The translations under genes and the position numbers were made by a program. Of a stretch of DNA of 64,000 bases, positions 25,594-35,234 are shown in pieces. Numbering within the stretch: the stretch's first letter is position 1; each line of letters starts with the position of its first letter. The stretch lies in assembly GCA_036267635.1 (NCBI GenBank), contig DATAVR010000006.1, positions 1 to 64,000 on the forward strand, in the 5' to 3' direction. This DNA is from JADGRB01 sp036267635 (GTDB lineage Bacteria; Myxococcota_A; Polyangia; Fen-1088). A model generated the notes under the pieces. That model was given only the letters and a program-made list of their open reading frames with translations. It did no database searches and had not been told where the DNA came from.

Positions 25594-26958
25594 ATGAAAC
25601 AACAGATACGATGGGTGAGTCTCTTGTCCCTCGGCGCCGCGGTGAGCGTAGGCGCGGTCGGATGTTTGGGCCAGGAAGACAGCAGCTCCGACACCAGCAC
25701 GGAGGTGGGGGCGCTGCTGGGCGACGCGCTGCCTGGAACCAACGGAACCACCTTCGCCGCTGCGAAGGCGAACTTCGTGGCCACCGAGAGCGCCGCCGAT
25801 GGCCTCGGACCGATTTTCAACCAGAACGCCTGCGCGTCTTGCCACCAAAATGGCTCGACCGGCGGCGCTGGCCAGAACATCGAGCAGCGCTACGGGACGA
25901 TCACCAACGGCACGTTCAACACGCTGGCGTCGACCGGCGGATCGTTGCGCCAGCTGTTCGGGATCGGCGGGTTCAACGTCGGCGGCGTCAATTGCAACTC
26001 GGGTGTCGACAACAATCCGGCCGCCGGCGCCACTCTCTTCTCCGGACGCCTGACCACGCCGCTGTTCGGGCTGGGACTGGTCGATTCGCTGCCCGATTCG
26101 GTCTTCTCGACGCTGGCCAGCCGCGAGCCGGCCGCCGTCCGCGGCGCCCCGCGGATGGTGCCGATCGCGCTGCCGAATCCGCTCGACGGCTCCCAGGTGG
26201 CCGGCGGGACACGGGTCGGTCGCTTCGGCTGGAAGGCCAACGTTCCGAGCCTGGCGCAGTTTTCTGCGGACGCCTATTTGAATGAGATGGGCATCACCAC
26301 CACCAGCTGTATCCACGGGACCTCGAACACCGCGTTCGCCACGGAGAACCGCGCCAACCGCGCGGGGACGAACGCGATCATCAACGGCTGTCCCGACGAC
26401 CAGGTCCCGGGCGTCGACGACGATCTCGCGGCAGAAACCAACCACTGCGCGGGCGGCCTCACCGAGCTCGAGGACGACGTGGCCAACTTCACGTTCTTCA
26501 TGGCCCACCTGGCGCCGCCGCCGCAGGTGGCGATCACGGCGGGCACGGCGCAGGACCGCGGCCGCACTCTGTTCAACTCGTCGACGCTCATGTGCTCGAG
26601 CTGCCACCGTTCCGACACCGACATCTTCGTGTCGACCTCGGCCGGCGGTGTCCCGGCAGGGATCAAGTTCCAGCCGTTCTCCGACTTCCTGGTGCACGAC
26701 ATGGGGACGGCCGCCGATCAGATCGGGCTCAACGACGGCGACTCGGTGGCCTCCACCCGCCTCATGAGGACGGCGCCCCTGTGGGGCCTTCGCTCGCGGA
26801 ATCTCAAGTTCCACGACGGCCGAACCAGCGACATCGGCACCGCCATCAAGGACCACAACGGCGGGTCCGTCGGCCAGGGGACGGCCGCTGCCACGGCATT
26901 CGGCGCGCTTAGCTCGTCGCAGCAGAGCGATCTGGTCAGCTACCTGAATACGCTGTAG
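25594..26958 (+). CDS. Di-haem oxidoreductase (DHOR) lipoprotein 2
   Basis: A 454-residue tandem paralogue of DHOR 1 with the same lipobox signal (VGAVGC) and two haem motifs, CASCH near residue 82 and CSSCH near residue 334. Large blocks match DHOR 1, including FGWKA, YLNEMGITTTSC, ENRANRA, NGCPDD, and FQPFSDFL-HDMGT. The second motif region and the loop before it have diverged most, so substrate or redox partner may differ. Same start context as DHOR 1 and a strong terminator after it. Confidence 0.88.
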   Translation: MKQQIRWVSLLSLGAAVSVGAVGCLGQEDSSSDTSTEVGALLGDALPGTNGTTFAAAKANFVATESAADGLGPIFNQNACASCHQNGSTGGAGQNIEQRYGTITNGTFNTLASTGGSLRQLFGIGGFNVGGVNCNSGVDNNPAAGATLFSGRLTTPLFGLGLVDSLPDSVFSTLASREPAAVRGAPRMVPIALPNPLDGSQVAGGTRVGRFGWKANVPSLAQFSADAYLNEMGITTTSCIHGTSNTAFATENRANRAGTNAIINGCPDDQVPGVDDDLAAETNHCAGGLTELEDDVANFTFFMAHLAPPPQVAITAGTAQDRGRTLFNSSTLMCSSCHRSDTDIFVSTSAGGVPAGIKFQPFSDFLVHDMGTAADQIGLNDGDSVASTRLMRTAPLWGLRSRNLKFHDGRTSDIGTAIKDHNGGSVGQGTAAATAFGALSSSQQSDLVSYLNTL

Positions 26959-26986
26959 GCCTACCCCGCAAAGTGCGGGAGATCAC

Positions 26987-27028
26987 GCCCCGCGGTGCCG
27001 ATTTTTGCGGCCCGCGGGGCTTTTTTTT
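26987..27028 (+). terminator. Rho-independent terminator after DHOR 2
   Basis: Stem GCCCCGCGG (26987-26995) with CCGCGGGGC (27012-27020), 16-base loop, followed directly by eight T. The strongest intrinsic terminator in the window, 28 bases after the stop codon. Confidence 0.85.
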
Positions 27029-27160
27029 GCCCGCTGTTCCTCGAGCATTGCGCCTATCATTTCGGGTTGGGTGTCGTCGCATGGCTGTAACGTCGTTGCG
27101 AGCCGCGGCGTACTCGTTTTGGGGCGCCGGCCCGCCTGAAATGAAGGACCTCGCGACGCG

Positions 27161-27916
27161 ATGAGCGACCACGTAGCTGACCAGGCGGGGTTTCTCGCCG
27201 CGCTCTCCAGGAATGATCCCGAGCGAGAGCTGGCCGAGGCCCACGCACTGACCTGTCCCCCCTGCCGGGAGGCCCTGGAAGAAGGGGCGCGCCTGGTGTC
27301 GCTCCTTCGCCGGGCGCTGCCGGCGACGAAGCGAGAATCTCTGGCGCGGCCGCTGCAGGTCGGACGTGGCGGGGTGAGCGCTCCGGCCATCGCGCGCCGG
27401 CTGGCCTGGGCGACGACGGGAGCGGTCGTGCTGGCCTGGCTGTTCCAGCTCACCGTCGGCGGCGGGTTTCGGTTCGACCTCGACTGCGCGCTGGTGTCGC
27501 TCGGCGTGCTGGCAGTGGCGATCGGCTGCGTGACGGTGCTGCGCGGGAACCAGCGGCTGGCGGTGGTGACGGTGGTGGTGACCTCGGGGCTGTTCGCCTA
27601 TCTCTCGGGCTCAGCGGCAGGGCTGGCGGCGGGCGTCGGGATCCGCTGCACCTTCCGCGAGCTGTGGGCTGCCGGGCTCACCTGGGTGGTCGTCTGGGCG
27701 GTGGGGCGGCGCGTCGGCGTCGCCTTCGATCGCTCGAGGACCACGGCGATCGTCGCGGCGGGCGCGTTGGCGGCGCACGCCGGACAGCACCTCGCCTGCG
27801 CGGTCCCGCACTCCGACACGCATCTGCTGGTCTTCCACTTCGGCGGCGTCGTGCTGGCGACGCTGCTGGCGGCGGTCGGCACCCGGCGCGCCCCGGCGCC
27901 GGTCGCCGTCGCCTGA
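27161..27916 (+). CDS. Zinc-binding anti-sigma-like integral membrane protein
   Basis: A 251-residue protein with an N-terminal cytoplasmic domain carrying His28-x3-Cys32-x2-Cys35 (HALTCPPC), the zinc-binding anti-sigma (ZAS) pattern, and then about six membrane helices from residue 75. A C-terminal CAVPHSDTHLLVFHFGG segment recalls NrsF/DUF1109-type anti-sigma proteins. It converges on the sigma factor gene at 27926-28516 with only 9 bases between stops, so it is the likely regulator of that sigma. Pairing is inferred from position. Confidence 0.75.
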   Translation: MSDHVADQAGFLAALSRNDPERELAEAHALTCPPCREALEEGARLVSLLRRALPATKRESLARPLQVGRGGVSAPAIARRLAWATTGAVVLAWLFQLTVGGGFRFDLDCALVSLGVLAVAIGCVTVLRGNQRLAVVTVVVTSGLFAYLSGSAAGLAAGVGIRCTFRELWAAGLTWVVVWAVGRRVGVAFDRSRTTAIVAAGALAAHAGQHLACAVPHSDTHLLVFHFGGVVLATLLAAVGTRRAPAPVAVA

Positions 27917-27925
27917 GCGGCGGCG

Positions 27926-28516
27926 TCATTCGCGGCGGCTGAGGAAGCTCCGCAACGATTTTCTCAGCCGCTCGTACGCCCGCGAGGCGCGGACCCGCAC
28001 GGCCCCCGGCGAGGTGCCGAGCACCTCGGCGATCTCCTCGAAGGTGAGCTCCTCGTGAAGGTGCAGATGCAGAACGGCCCGTTGCGACTCGGGCAGACGG
28101 TTGACGGCGGCGCGCACCGCCTCGATCTCGCCGCCCGCGTTGGCCTCTTGCGGTGGCGTCCGGTCCTGGCTCTGTTGCGACTCCGCTCGCTCGAGCTCGA
28201 TCTCGCCGACGTGGGGCGGTAGCCGATAACGGCGGCGCAGCTCGTCGCGTCGCACGCTGGCGGCGATCGTGAAGAGCCACGGCTTGAGCGGCCGGTCGGC
28301 GCAATAAGAGGCCCGCGCGCGGTGCAGCTTGAGGAACGTAATCTGGGTCAGATCGTCGGCCAGCGCCGGGTCGATGAACGAACGCAAGAAGAACGCGCGG
28401 AGCTTGGGCGCCAACAACGCAAACAGCTGCCGAAAAGCGACGTCGTCGCCCCCGACATACCTGGCCATCAGCCTCTCTTCAGTCGTTGTTGCCGCTTGCG
28501 ACATGCCAGCCGGCAT
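27926..28516 (-). CDS. ECF-type RNA polymerase sigma factor
   Basis: A 196-residue sigma-70-family protein with region 2 (AFRQLFALLAPKLRAFFLRSFIDPALADDLTQITFLKLHRA) and region 4 (LPESQRAVLHLHLHEELTFEEIAEVLGTSPGAVRVRASRAYERLRK). ATG at 28516 has GAGGTGG upstream; ATG at 28504 is an alternative. A Gln/Asn-rich acidic linker joins the two regions. It faces the anti-sigma-like gene and is divergent from a second sigma factor. Confidence 0.88.
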   Translation of the reverse strand: MPAGMSQAATTTEERLMARYVGGDDVAFRQLFALLAPKLRAFFLRSFIDPALADDLTQITFLKLHRARASYCADRPLKPWLFTIAASVRRDELRRRYRLPPHVGEIELERAESQQSQDRTPPQEANAGGEIEAVRAAVNRLPESQRAVLHLHLHEELTFEEIAEVLGTSPGAVRVRASRAYERLRKSLRSFLSRRE

Positions 28517-28920
28517 GAGCCACCTCGCCGAGCGTTCGTTGGCGTTTCTGGTTCGGCCTCCACCGATTCGACGCTCGTCCCGAGCGCCCCGCAATGCGCG
28601 ATCTGTCTCGCTGGGGCTCAAAGGCCCTCCGTTACCCCGTCGAGGCTAGGCTTTTCGAACCGTCCGCCGCGGATTGCGGTGGGTAGATCTGGCTCGCGCA
28701 CGAGTTCGTCCGCGCTCGCGCGAATGTTACAGGAAATCGGATCGAAGGTGCGCGCGTATCGCGTAACAGATATCGCCGCGCCGCGTACTTCCAAGAGGCT
28801 GCCGCGCATGAGGCTGCCGCGCAAGAGCCTACCGCGAAGGCAGGCACACGATCGTAAGTGTCGTTGAAGGTCCATGCAACCAGACGTGCGTGGTCGAGAC
28901 GCAGCGATTTCATCGAGCAA
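28517..28920. other. 404-bp gap between two divergent sigma factor genes
   Basis: No convincing gene is present. The stretch has lower GC than its surroundings, holds the upstream regions of both sigma genes, and contains a 15-bp tandem repeat (28795-28839). No clear consensus promoter could be picked by eye. Confidence 0.6.
28795..28839. repeat. 15-bp tandem repeat, three copies
   Basis: Units GAGGCTGCCGCGCAT, GAGGCTGCCGCGCAA and GAGCCTACCGCGAAG run head to tail. The third copy has four differences. It lies about 80 bp before the sigma factor gene at 28921. Confidence 0.8.
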
Positions 28921-29583
28921 ATGAACCGATCGAGACGCGAAACCCCCAGCGACGAGATGCAGGACGTGCGCTCGGCGGTGCGCGTCGTGCTGCGGCGTCT
29001 GGTCGGAGCCGAGGATCCCGAATATGAGGATCTCGTACAAAGCTCGATCGAGCACGTGCTGGTCACCTTCGAGCGCGGAAAATTTCGCGGCGAGTGTCCG
29101 ACGGGGGGATGGGCCGCCGTCATCGCGCGCAACGTGGCCATCGACGCCATCCGCGCGCGCAGCCGCGAGCGGCAGCTGTTCGCGCGCGACGTCGGCGACC
29201 TCACCGACGTCGAGGGCGCGCGCGGGCTCGACCCGAAGATGGGGCCGGAGCACCTGACCGGCGTGCAGGAGCGGTTGCGGCGGGTGAAGAGCGCGCTGCT
29301 CGGGCTCGGCGTGCAGAAGGCGAACGTGGTCTTCTTGCACGACGTCCTCGGGCACGAGCTCGGCGACGTGGCGGGCATCCTGGGGATCACCGTCGCGGCC
29401 GCGCAGTCGCGCCTGGTTCGCGGGCGGCGCGAGATCATCGACGAGATCGATCCCGACGCCGCCCCGGGGATGAAAACCGGCGCCAGGCGGGTTGTCACGC
29501 GAGCGGTTACGAAAGCGGGGCGCGCGCATCCGTCCCCCGGGGGAAAACAGCCCCGAAAGCGCCCTTTGCCTATGCTAAGTTAG
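28921..29583 (+). CDS. ECF-type RNA polymerase sigma factor, divergent from 27926-28516
   Basis: A 220-residue protein with sigma region 2 (EDPEYEDLVQSSIEHVLVTFERGKFRGECPTGGWAAVIARNVAIDAIRAR) and a region 4 helix-turn-helix (HELGDVAGILGITVAAAQSRLVRGRREI). The last 50 residues form a basic tail (ARRVVTRAVTKAGR...KRP). ATG at 28921 was chosen; longer starts reach 28858. It lies 51 bp before the ccm cluster on the same strand, so it could be cotranscribed with it. Confidence 0.8.
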   Translation: MNRSRRETPSDEMQDVRSAVRVVLRRLVGAEDPEYEDLVQSSIEHVLVTFERGKFRGECPTGGWAAVIARNVAIDAIRARSRERQLFARDVGDLTDVEGARGLDPKMGPEHLTGVQERLRRVKSALLGLGVQKANVVFLHDVLGHELGDVAGILGITVAAAQSRLVRGRREIIDEIDPDAAPGMKTGARRVVTRAVTKAGRAHPSPGGKQPRKRPLPMLS

Positions 29584-29634
29584 GCGCCGTCCGCGGGCGC
29601 TGCGTCGTCGAGCTTCCGCCCGTAGGAGGTCCCC

Positions 29635-32160
29635 ATGTCTGCATTCGGAACGTTGACGCTGCTCATCGCGCTGGTCGTCGCGACCTACGCGGGCGTGGCC
29701 TCTGTGATCGGGGCGCGGCGCGGCAACCGGCGCCTCATCGAGTCGGGCCGGGCCGGCGTCTATGCGCTGGCGGCCGTGCTGGGGTTGTCGTCGGTGGCGC
29801 TGCTTTACGCCTTCCTGACCCACGACTACTCGATCAAGTACGTCCACCACTACTCGGACGCCTCGTCGCCACTGTTCTACCAAATCACCGCCTACTGGGG
29901 CGGGCTCGACGGGTCGATCCTCTGGTGGGTCTTCCTGCTGTCGGTCTTCTCTGCTGTCGCGGTGTACCTCAATCGGAACCGGCACCGCGAGCTGCTCCCG
30001 TACGTCGTCACCGTGCTGATGGCGATCGCGGACTTCTTCCTCTACGTGATCGTGTTCCACAAGAACCCGTTCGACAGCTACCTCACCGACATCCCGACCG
30101 TCGGCAAGGGGCTGAACCCGCTCTTGCAGAACGCCTACATGGTCACCCACCCGCCGGCGCTCTACACCGGGTTCGTGGGGATGAGCATCCCGTTCGCGTT
30201 CGGGATGGCGGCGCTCATCTCGGGGCAGCTCGACGACGCCTGGATCGCCTCGGTCCGCAAATGGACGCTGGGCGCCTGGTTCTTCCTCTCGATGGGGCTG
30301 ACGCTGGGGATGCTCTGGGCCTACGAAGAGCTCGGCTGGGGGGGATTTTGGGGCTGGGACCCGGTGGAGAACGCGGGCTTCCTGCCCTGGCTGACCGCCA
30401 CCGCCTTCCTGCACTCGATCATGATTCAAGAGCGGCGCGGGATGATGAAGATCTGGAACGTCACCCTCATCATCCTGACGTTCTTCCTGACCATCTTCGG
30501 GACCTTCATGACCCGCTCGGGGATCGTGCAGTCGGTGCACGCCTTCGGTCAGGACACCAAGCTGGCCTGGATCTTCACCATCTTCATGGCGATCACGCTG
30601 ATCGTCAGCTTCGGGTTCGTCATCAAGCGGATGCCAGAGCTGCGTTCGCGCGCCACGCTCGACTCCTGGATCTCGCGGGAGGCGGCCTTCACGGTCAACA
30701 ACTGGATCCTGCTGTTCGCGGCCTTCTTCATCCTGTTCGCCACCATGTTCCCGACGATTTCTGAGGCGGTGGCGCATCAGCGGATCACCGTCGGTCCGCC
30801 CTTCTTCAACAAGTGGATGGTGCCGATCGGCCTGGTGCTGCTCTTCCTCACCGGCGTCGGTCCTCTCATCGCGTGGCGCAAGGCGACGGTCTCGCACCTG
30901 CGCTATCAGTTTTTCTGGCCGACGCTCGCCGCTGTGGCCACCATCGCCGTCTGCCTGGCCGCGGGCCTCGGCGAGGCGCCGGCGGGCGTGATCTGCTTCG
31001 GCTTCTGCGCCTTCACCGCCACCACCATCACGCAGGAGTTCATCCGCGGCGTGGGGGTGCGCAAGCGCAACACCGGACAGGACGCGGTCTCGTCGCTCAT
31101 GGGGATGGTCATCCGCGGCAAGCGGCGCTACGGCGGCTACATCGTGCACGTCGGCATCGTGCTGATGTTCATCGGCTTCGCCGGCACGGCGTACAAGAAG
31201 GAGATGGACGTCAAGCTGGTCCCCGGCGCCGACGCCAAAATCGGCAAGTACACCGTTCACTTCACCCGGATCGCGCACGAGGAGGATCGGCAGAAGGAGA
31301 TGGTGACCGCCGAGGTGGCCGCCTTCAAGGACGGCAAGCTCATCGATCAGATGCGGCCGGCGAAGTGGTTCTTCCACAACCACGAGAGCGAGCCGACCAC
31401 CGAGGTGGCGATCCGCCGCGGTCCGACCGAGGATCTCTACATCACGCTCGGCAACTACGACCTCGGCGAAGGGAACGTGACCCTCAAGCTGGTGGTGAAC
31501 CCGGTGGTCGACTGGATCTGGTTCGGGTTCATGCTGTTGGCCATCGGGACCGGTATCGCGCTCCTGCCCGACGCCCTGCTCGAGCGGCTGACCGCCGGGG
31601 TGACGGCGCCGGCGGGGAGCGCGGCCGGAACCGCGGGGATGGTGCTGCTGCTGGCAGCCGGCGCGGGTAGCGCGGTCTTGCTGCGAGCGGCCCCGGCGGC
31701 GGCGCAGCAACTGCAACAGATGGAACAGGCGTCGGCCGACGCGCCCGAGCCCACCGGCGTCGAGGAGAACTGGCTGGTCCGCAACATCATGTGCCAGTGC
31801 GGGACCTGTCGGCACAACCTGCTGGAGTGCGAGAGCGACGGATGCGGCCACGCCGTCCAGGACCGGATCGAGATCCGGCAGCTCCTCAACCAGGGACGGA
31901 CGCGTGAGCAGGTGATCCAGTACTTCATCAAGAAGTACGGCAGCCAGGTGGCGCTGGCGTCGCCGATCGATCGTGGCTTCAACCGGTTGGCCTGGCTCTT
32001 TCCCTATAGCCTGGGGGTGGTCGGGGCGGTCGGGCTCGGCTATGGCGCGTATCGCCTGGGGAAGCGTTCGCCGGCCCATGGTTCCCTGACCAGCGAACCG
32101 CAGATCTCCGACGGTGAGCTCTCCGACAAGCTCGATGACGAGCTCCGCAACCTTGATTGA
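29635..32160 (+). CDS. CcmF-CcmH fusion, cytochrome c haem lyase
   Basis: An 841-residue protein. Residues 1-650 are CcmF: multiple membrane helices, the haem-handling WWD motif GWGGFWGWDPVENAG (about 234-248), His in THPPALYTGFVG, and the conserved C-terminal soluble loop. From about 660 a hydrophobic stretch ending APAAAQQ looks like a former signal peptide, followed by a CcmH-like domain with Cys720-x-Cys722-x2-Cys725 and the EQVIQYFIKKYG segment, then a final membrane helix. CcmF and CcmH normally are separate subunits that attach haem to apocytochromes. Strong Shine-Dalgarno (AGGAGGT). First gene of the ccm cluster. Confidence 0.92.
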   Translation: MSAFGTLTLLIALVVATYAGVASVIGARRGNRRLIESGRAGVYALAAVLGLSSVALLYAFLTHDYSIKYVHHYSDASSPLFYQITAYWGGLDGSILWWVFLLSVFSAVAVYLNRNRHRELLPYVVTVLMAIADFFLYVIVFHKNPFDSYLTDIPTVGKGLNPLLQNAYMVTHPPALYTGFVGMSIPFAFGMAALISGQLDDAWIASVRKWTLGAWFFLSMGLTLGMLWAYEELGWGGFWGWDPVENAGFLPWLTATAFLHSIMIQERRGMMKIWNVTLIILTFFLTIFGTFMTRSGIVQSVHAFGQDTKLAWIFTIFMAITLIVSFGFVIKRMPELRSRATLDSWISREAAFTVNNWILLFAAFFILFATMFPTISEAVAHQRITVGPPFFNKWMVPIGLVLLFLTGVGPLIAWRKATVSHLRYQFFWPTLAAVATIAVCLAAGLGEAPAGVICFGFCAFTATTITQEFIRGVGVRKRNTGQDAVSSLMGMVIRGKRRYGGYIVHVGIVLMFIGFAGTAYKKEMDVKLVPGADAKIGKYTVHFTRIAHEEDRQKEMVTAEVAAFKDGKLIDQMRPAKWFFHNHESEPTTEVAIRRGPTEDLYITLGNYDLGEGNVTLKLVVNPVVDWIWFGFMLLAIGTGIALLPDALLERLTAGVTAPAGSAAGTAGMVLLLAAGAGSAVLLRAAPAAAQQLQQMEQASADAPEPTGVEENWLVRNIMCQCGTCRHNLLECESDGCGHAVQDRIEIRQLLNQGRTREQVIQYFIKKYGSQVALASPIDRGFNRLAWLFPYSLGVVGAVGLGYGAYRLGKRSPAHGSLTSEPQISDGELSDKLDDELRNLD

Positions 32161-32785
32161 TCCCCCCGCGAAGAGCCCCGGCGAGCAGAGCTCGCCGGCT
32201 GCTCCCGCGGTAGGGGTAGCCCCGGTGCGGCGCCGGGTGCCGATCTGGCTCCTCGGTTTGGCCGGGGCGGCGCTGGCAGCGGGGTACGCGTTGCTGGTCG
32301 AGAAAATGCATTTCGGTCCGCCGCTGGTGATGTTCGCGCTCGGGGGGATGACGCTGGCGTTCACTGGCGCCGCCCTCATCCGGGTGATCGATCCGCTGGC
32401 GGGAAATTCGCTGTCGGGGACGTCGGGCGTGGCGCGCGGTGGGCGGCGAAAGCGCGAGCTCGAGCGCGAGAAGCAGCTCGTTCTCAAGGCGATCAAGGAG
32501 ATCGAGCTCGACTACCAGATGCGCAAGATCGCCGAGCCGGACTATCGCGAGATGGTTGAGCGCTACCGGACGCGCGCCATGCGCCTCATCGGGGAGATCG
32601 AGGCGGGCGACGATTTCCGGGGCCTCATCGAACGCGAGCTGGCGATGCGCATCAAGCTCGACGCGGCCAGGCCGGCCACCGCCGGAACCTCTTTGCCGCC
32701 TTCGACCTGTCCTTCATGCGAAACCGTGAACGACGACGACGCTCAGTTTTGCAAAAAATGTGGCGCCAAGCTTTCAGCCGGCTGA
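32135..32785 (+). CDS. CcmI-like membrane protein with zinc ribbon
   Basis: A 216-residue protein that overlaps the ccmF-H stop by 26 bases. It has two membrane helices (about 35-80), a coiled helical segment (KRELEREKQLVLKAIKEIELDYQMRKIAEPDYREMVERY is the region) typical of CcmI-like assembly factors, and a C-terminal zinc ribbon (CPSC then CKKC). CcmI proteins hold apocytochrome for the haem lyase. The zinc ribbon in place of a TPR domain is a lineage variation. Naming is by position and helix pattern. Confidence 0.7.
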   Translation: MTSSATLIDPPAKSPGEQSSPAAPAVGVAPVRRRVPIWLLGLAGAALAAGYALLVEKMHFGPPLVMFALGGMTLAFTGAALIRVIDPLAGNSLSGTSGVARGGRRKRELEREKQLVLKAIKEIELDYQMRKIAEPDYREMVERYRTRAMRLIGEIEAGDDFRGLIERELAMRIKLDAARPATAGTSLPPSTCPSCETVNDDDAQFCKKCGAKLSAG

Positions 32786-34490
32786 TCACGCTGGCGGCGT
32801 TCTTCGCCGCCGCGTCGATCGCGCGCGCCCAGCCGATGATGGGCGGCGGCGGCGGCATGCCCAACCTCGCCGAGATCGTGGGGCGGCCGCTCCCCGACAG
32901 CGGCATGCCGCCGGGGACCGTCAGTGTGCGGGTCGCACGCCAGATGCCGTCGAACGGCGTAGGCGGGGCCGAGGTCAGCGCGGTCATCAAGAACGCGGGC
33001 GGCGATCTGCGCCGGCGGACCGAGAAGACCGACGCCGACGGGCGCGCGATGTTCGAGGGGATGGCCCCCGGCGACGAGTTCCACGCCGAGGTGACCGTCG
33101 ACGGCGAGCTCTTGAAGACCGAGACCTTCACCATCCCGCAGGTGGGAGGTCTCCGGACGATGTTGATCGCCGCGCTCGGCACGGGCGCAAGGCCGCCGGC
33201 GGCAGGGGGACCCCCGGCAGCGGATGGAGCGCCGGCCGCGGACGGAGCGCCGGCCGCCGGAGGCGCGCCCGCCGCGGCGGGAGAGGGTGCGCCGTTCACG
33301 CTGGGCGCCACCGCCGGGGTCGCCGTCTCCGACGGCAGCCTGCCGGCGGGCCACCTCGACGTACGCCTCTTCGACGAGAGCGGCGCGCCGATCGCCAACC
33401 ACCCGGTGCTGCTGGGGATGGTCGACAAGAACAACAAGATCGAGGTCCGGAAGGGGAAGAGTGACGCCAGCGGCGTGGCACGCTTCGCCGATCTGCCGCG
33501 CGGCGACGGGACCGGCTACGCCGCCGTGCTGGAGTGGCATGGGATGCGGCTCGGTACGGCGCCGTTCCCGATGCCGGAGAGCAGCGGCGCCCGCGCCGAG
33601 ATCCGGGCGCTCGGCCACACCGCCGATCCGTCGGTGATCACGATCGGCGCCGGCGGCCGCGTCATCATCCAGATGCACGAGGACAACCTGCAGTTCCTGG
33701 AGATGTTCCCGCTCGAGAACAGCTCCGACAAGATGTTCGACCCGGGCCCAGGCGCGATCGAGATTCCCCTCCCCGAGGGGTTCGTCGGCGCCGAGGCGCA
33801 GGAGAACGAACGCAAGATCGATGTGCGCCAGAACCACGGTATGGCGGTGCACGGCGTGTTCGCCCCCAAGCGGTCGATGGTGGGGACGACCCCCAAGAAC
33901 GCCGGTCAGGAAGTGGTGTTCGGATTCGTGCTCCCCTACCATGGCGCGACGCGCGCATTCGCCCAGCCGATGCCGAATGGGATAGGGGCCTTCACCTTGA
34001 TCACCGAGCAGATTCCGGGGCTGACCGCCACCGGACCGGGGATCGGCGAGCGGCAGGAGCGCGAGCTTGGCGGCCACAAATACTGGGTCATGCCGGGCGA
34101 CGCGATCCCCGCGGGCGGCGTCCTGCAGTTCACCCTGGACGGGCTGCCGGCCACCGACTCGACGGGACGCAACGTGGCGGGCGTGCTGGCGCTCGCGCTG
34201 ATCGGCGGCGCATTCGTCTTCGGTCGCCGGCCCCAACCGGGCGGCAAGGGCAGGGGCAAGGGCAACCGCAACGGATCGAAGGGAACCGCCGGAACAGCCG
34301 GCGGCGACGCGGAGAGCGAGCGCGACCGCCTGGTCGACAACCGCGAGGCGACCTTCGCCGACTTGCTGGCGCTGGAACGAACCGCCCGCGACGGTGGCGG
34401 CGCGCCGCCGGCCGATCGACGCAAGCAGCTGGTCGGGCGGCTGGAGCAAATCTACCGGGAGCTGGCGGCGCTGGACGAACAACTGCCGGC

Positions 34491-34494
<4 letters not shown>
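32758..34494 (+). CDS. Exported membrane-anchored beta-sandwich protein in ccm cluster
   Basis: A 578-residue protein with a signal peptide (cleavage after about residue 24, ARAQP), a beta-rich carboxypeptidase-regulatory-like domain, an Ala/Pro/Gly-rich repeat (about 142-178, GAPAADGAPAAGG units), further beta domains, a C-terminal membrane helix (about 475-495) and a basic then coiled cytoplasmic tail (RKQLVGRLEQIYRELAALDEQ). The tail echoes the CcmI-like helix pattern of the previous gene. ATG at 32758 was preferred to one at 32716 because it gives a proper signal. It overlaps both neighbours. Not a known Ccm subunit; role inferred only from position. Confidence 0.75.

Positions 34495-35226
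<732 letters not shown>

Positions 35227-35234
<8 letters not shown>

Noticed and set aside
24115..26856. 913-codon open frame on the minus strand across both DHOR genes
   Set aside because: It is antisense to two well-supported haem proteins; its composition is Arg/Gly/Ala/Val-rich without domains, as expected for a frame opposite GC-rich codons.
26973..27164. Possible small gene overlapping the anti-sigma start
   Set aside because: It spans the strong terminator after DHOR 2 and has no protein-like sequence or Shine-Dalgarno.
29575..32496. 973-codon minus-strand frame opposite ccmF-H
   Set aside because: Antisense shadow with low-complexity Arg/Asp/Gln composition; no signal or domain.
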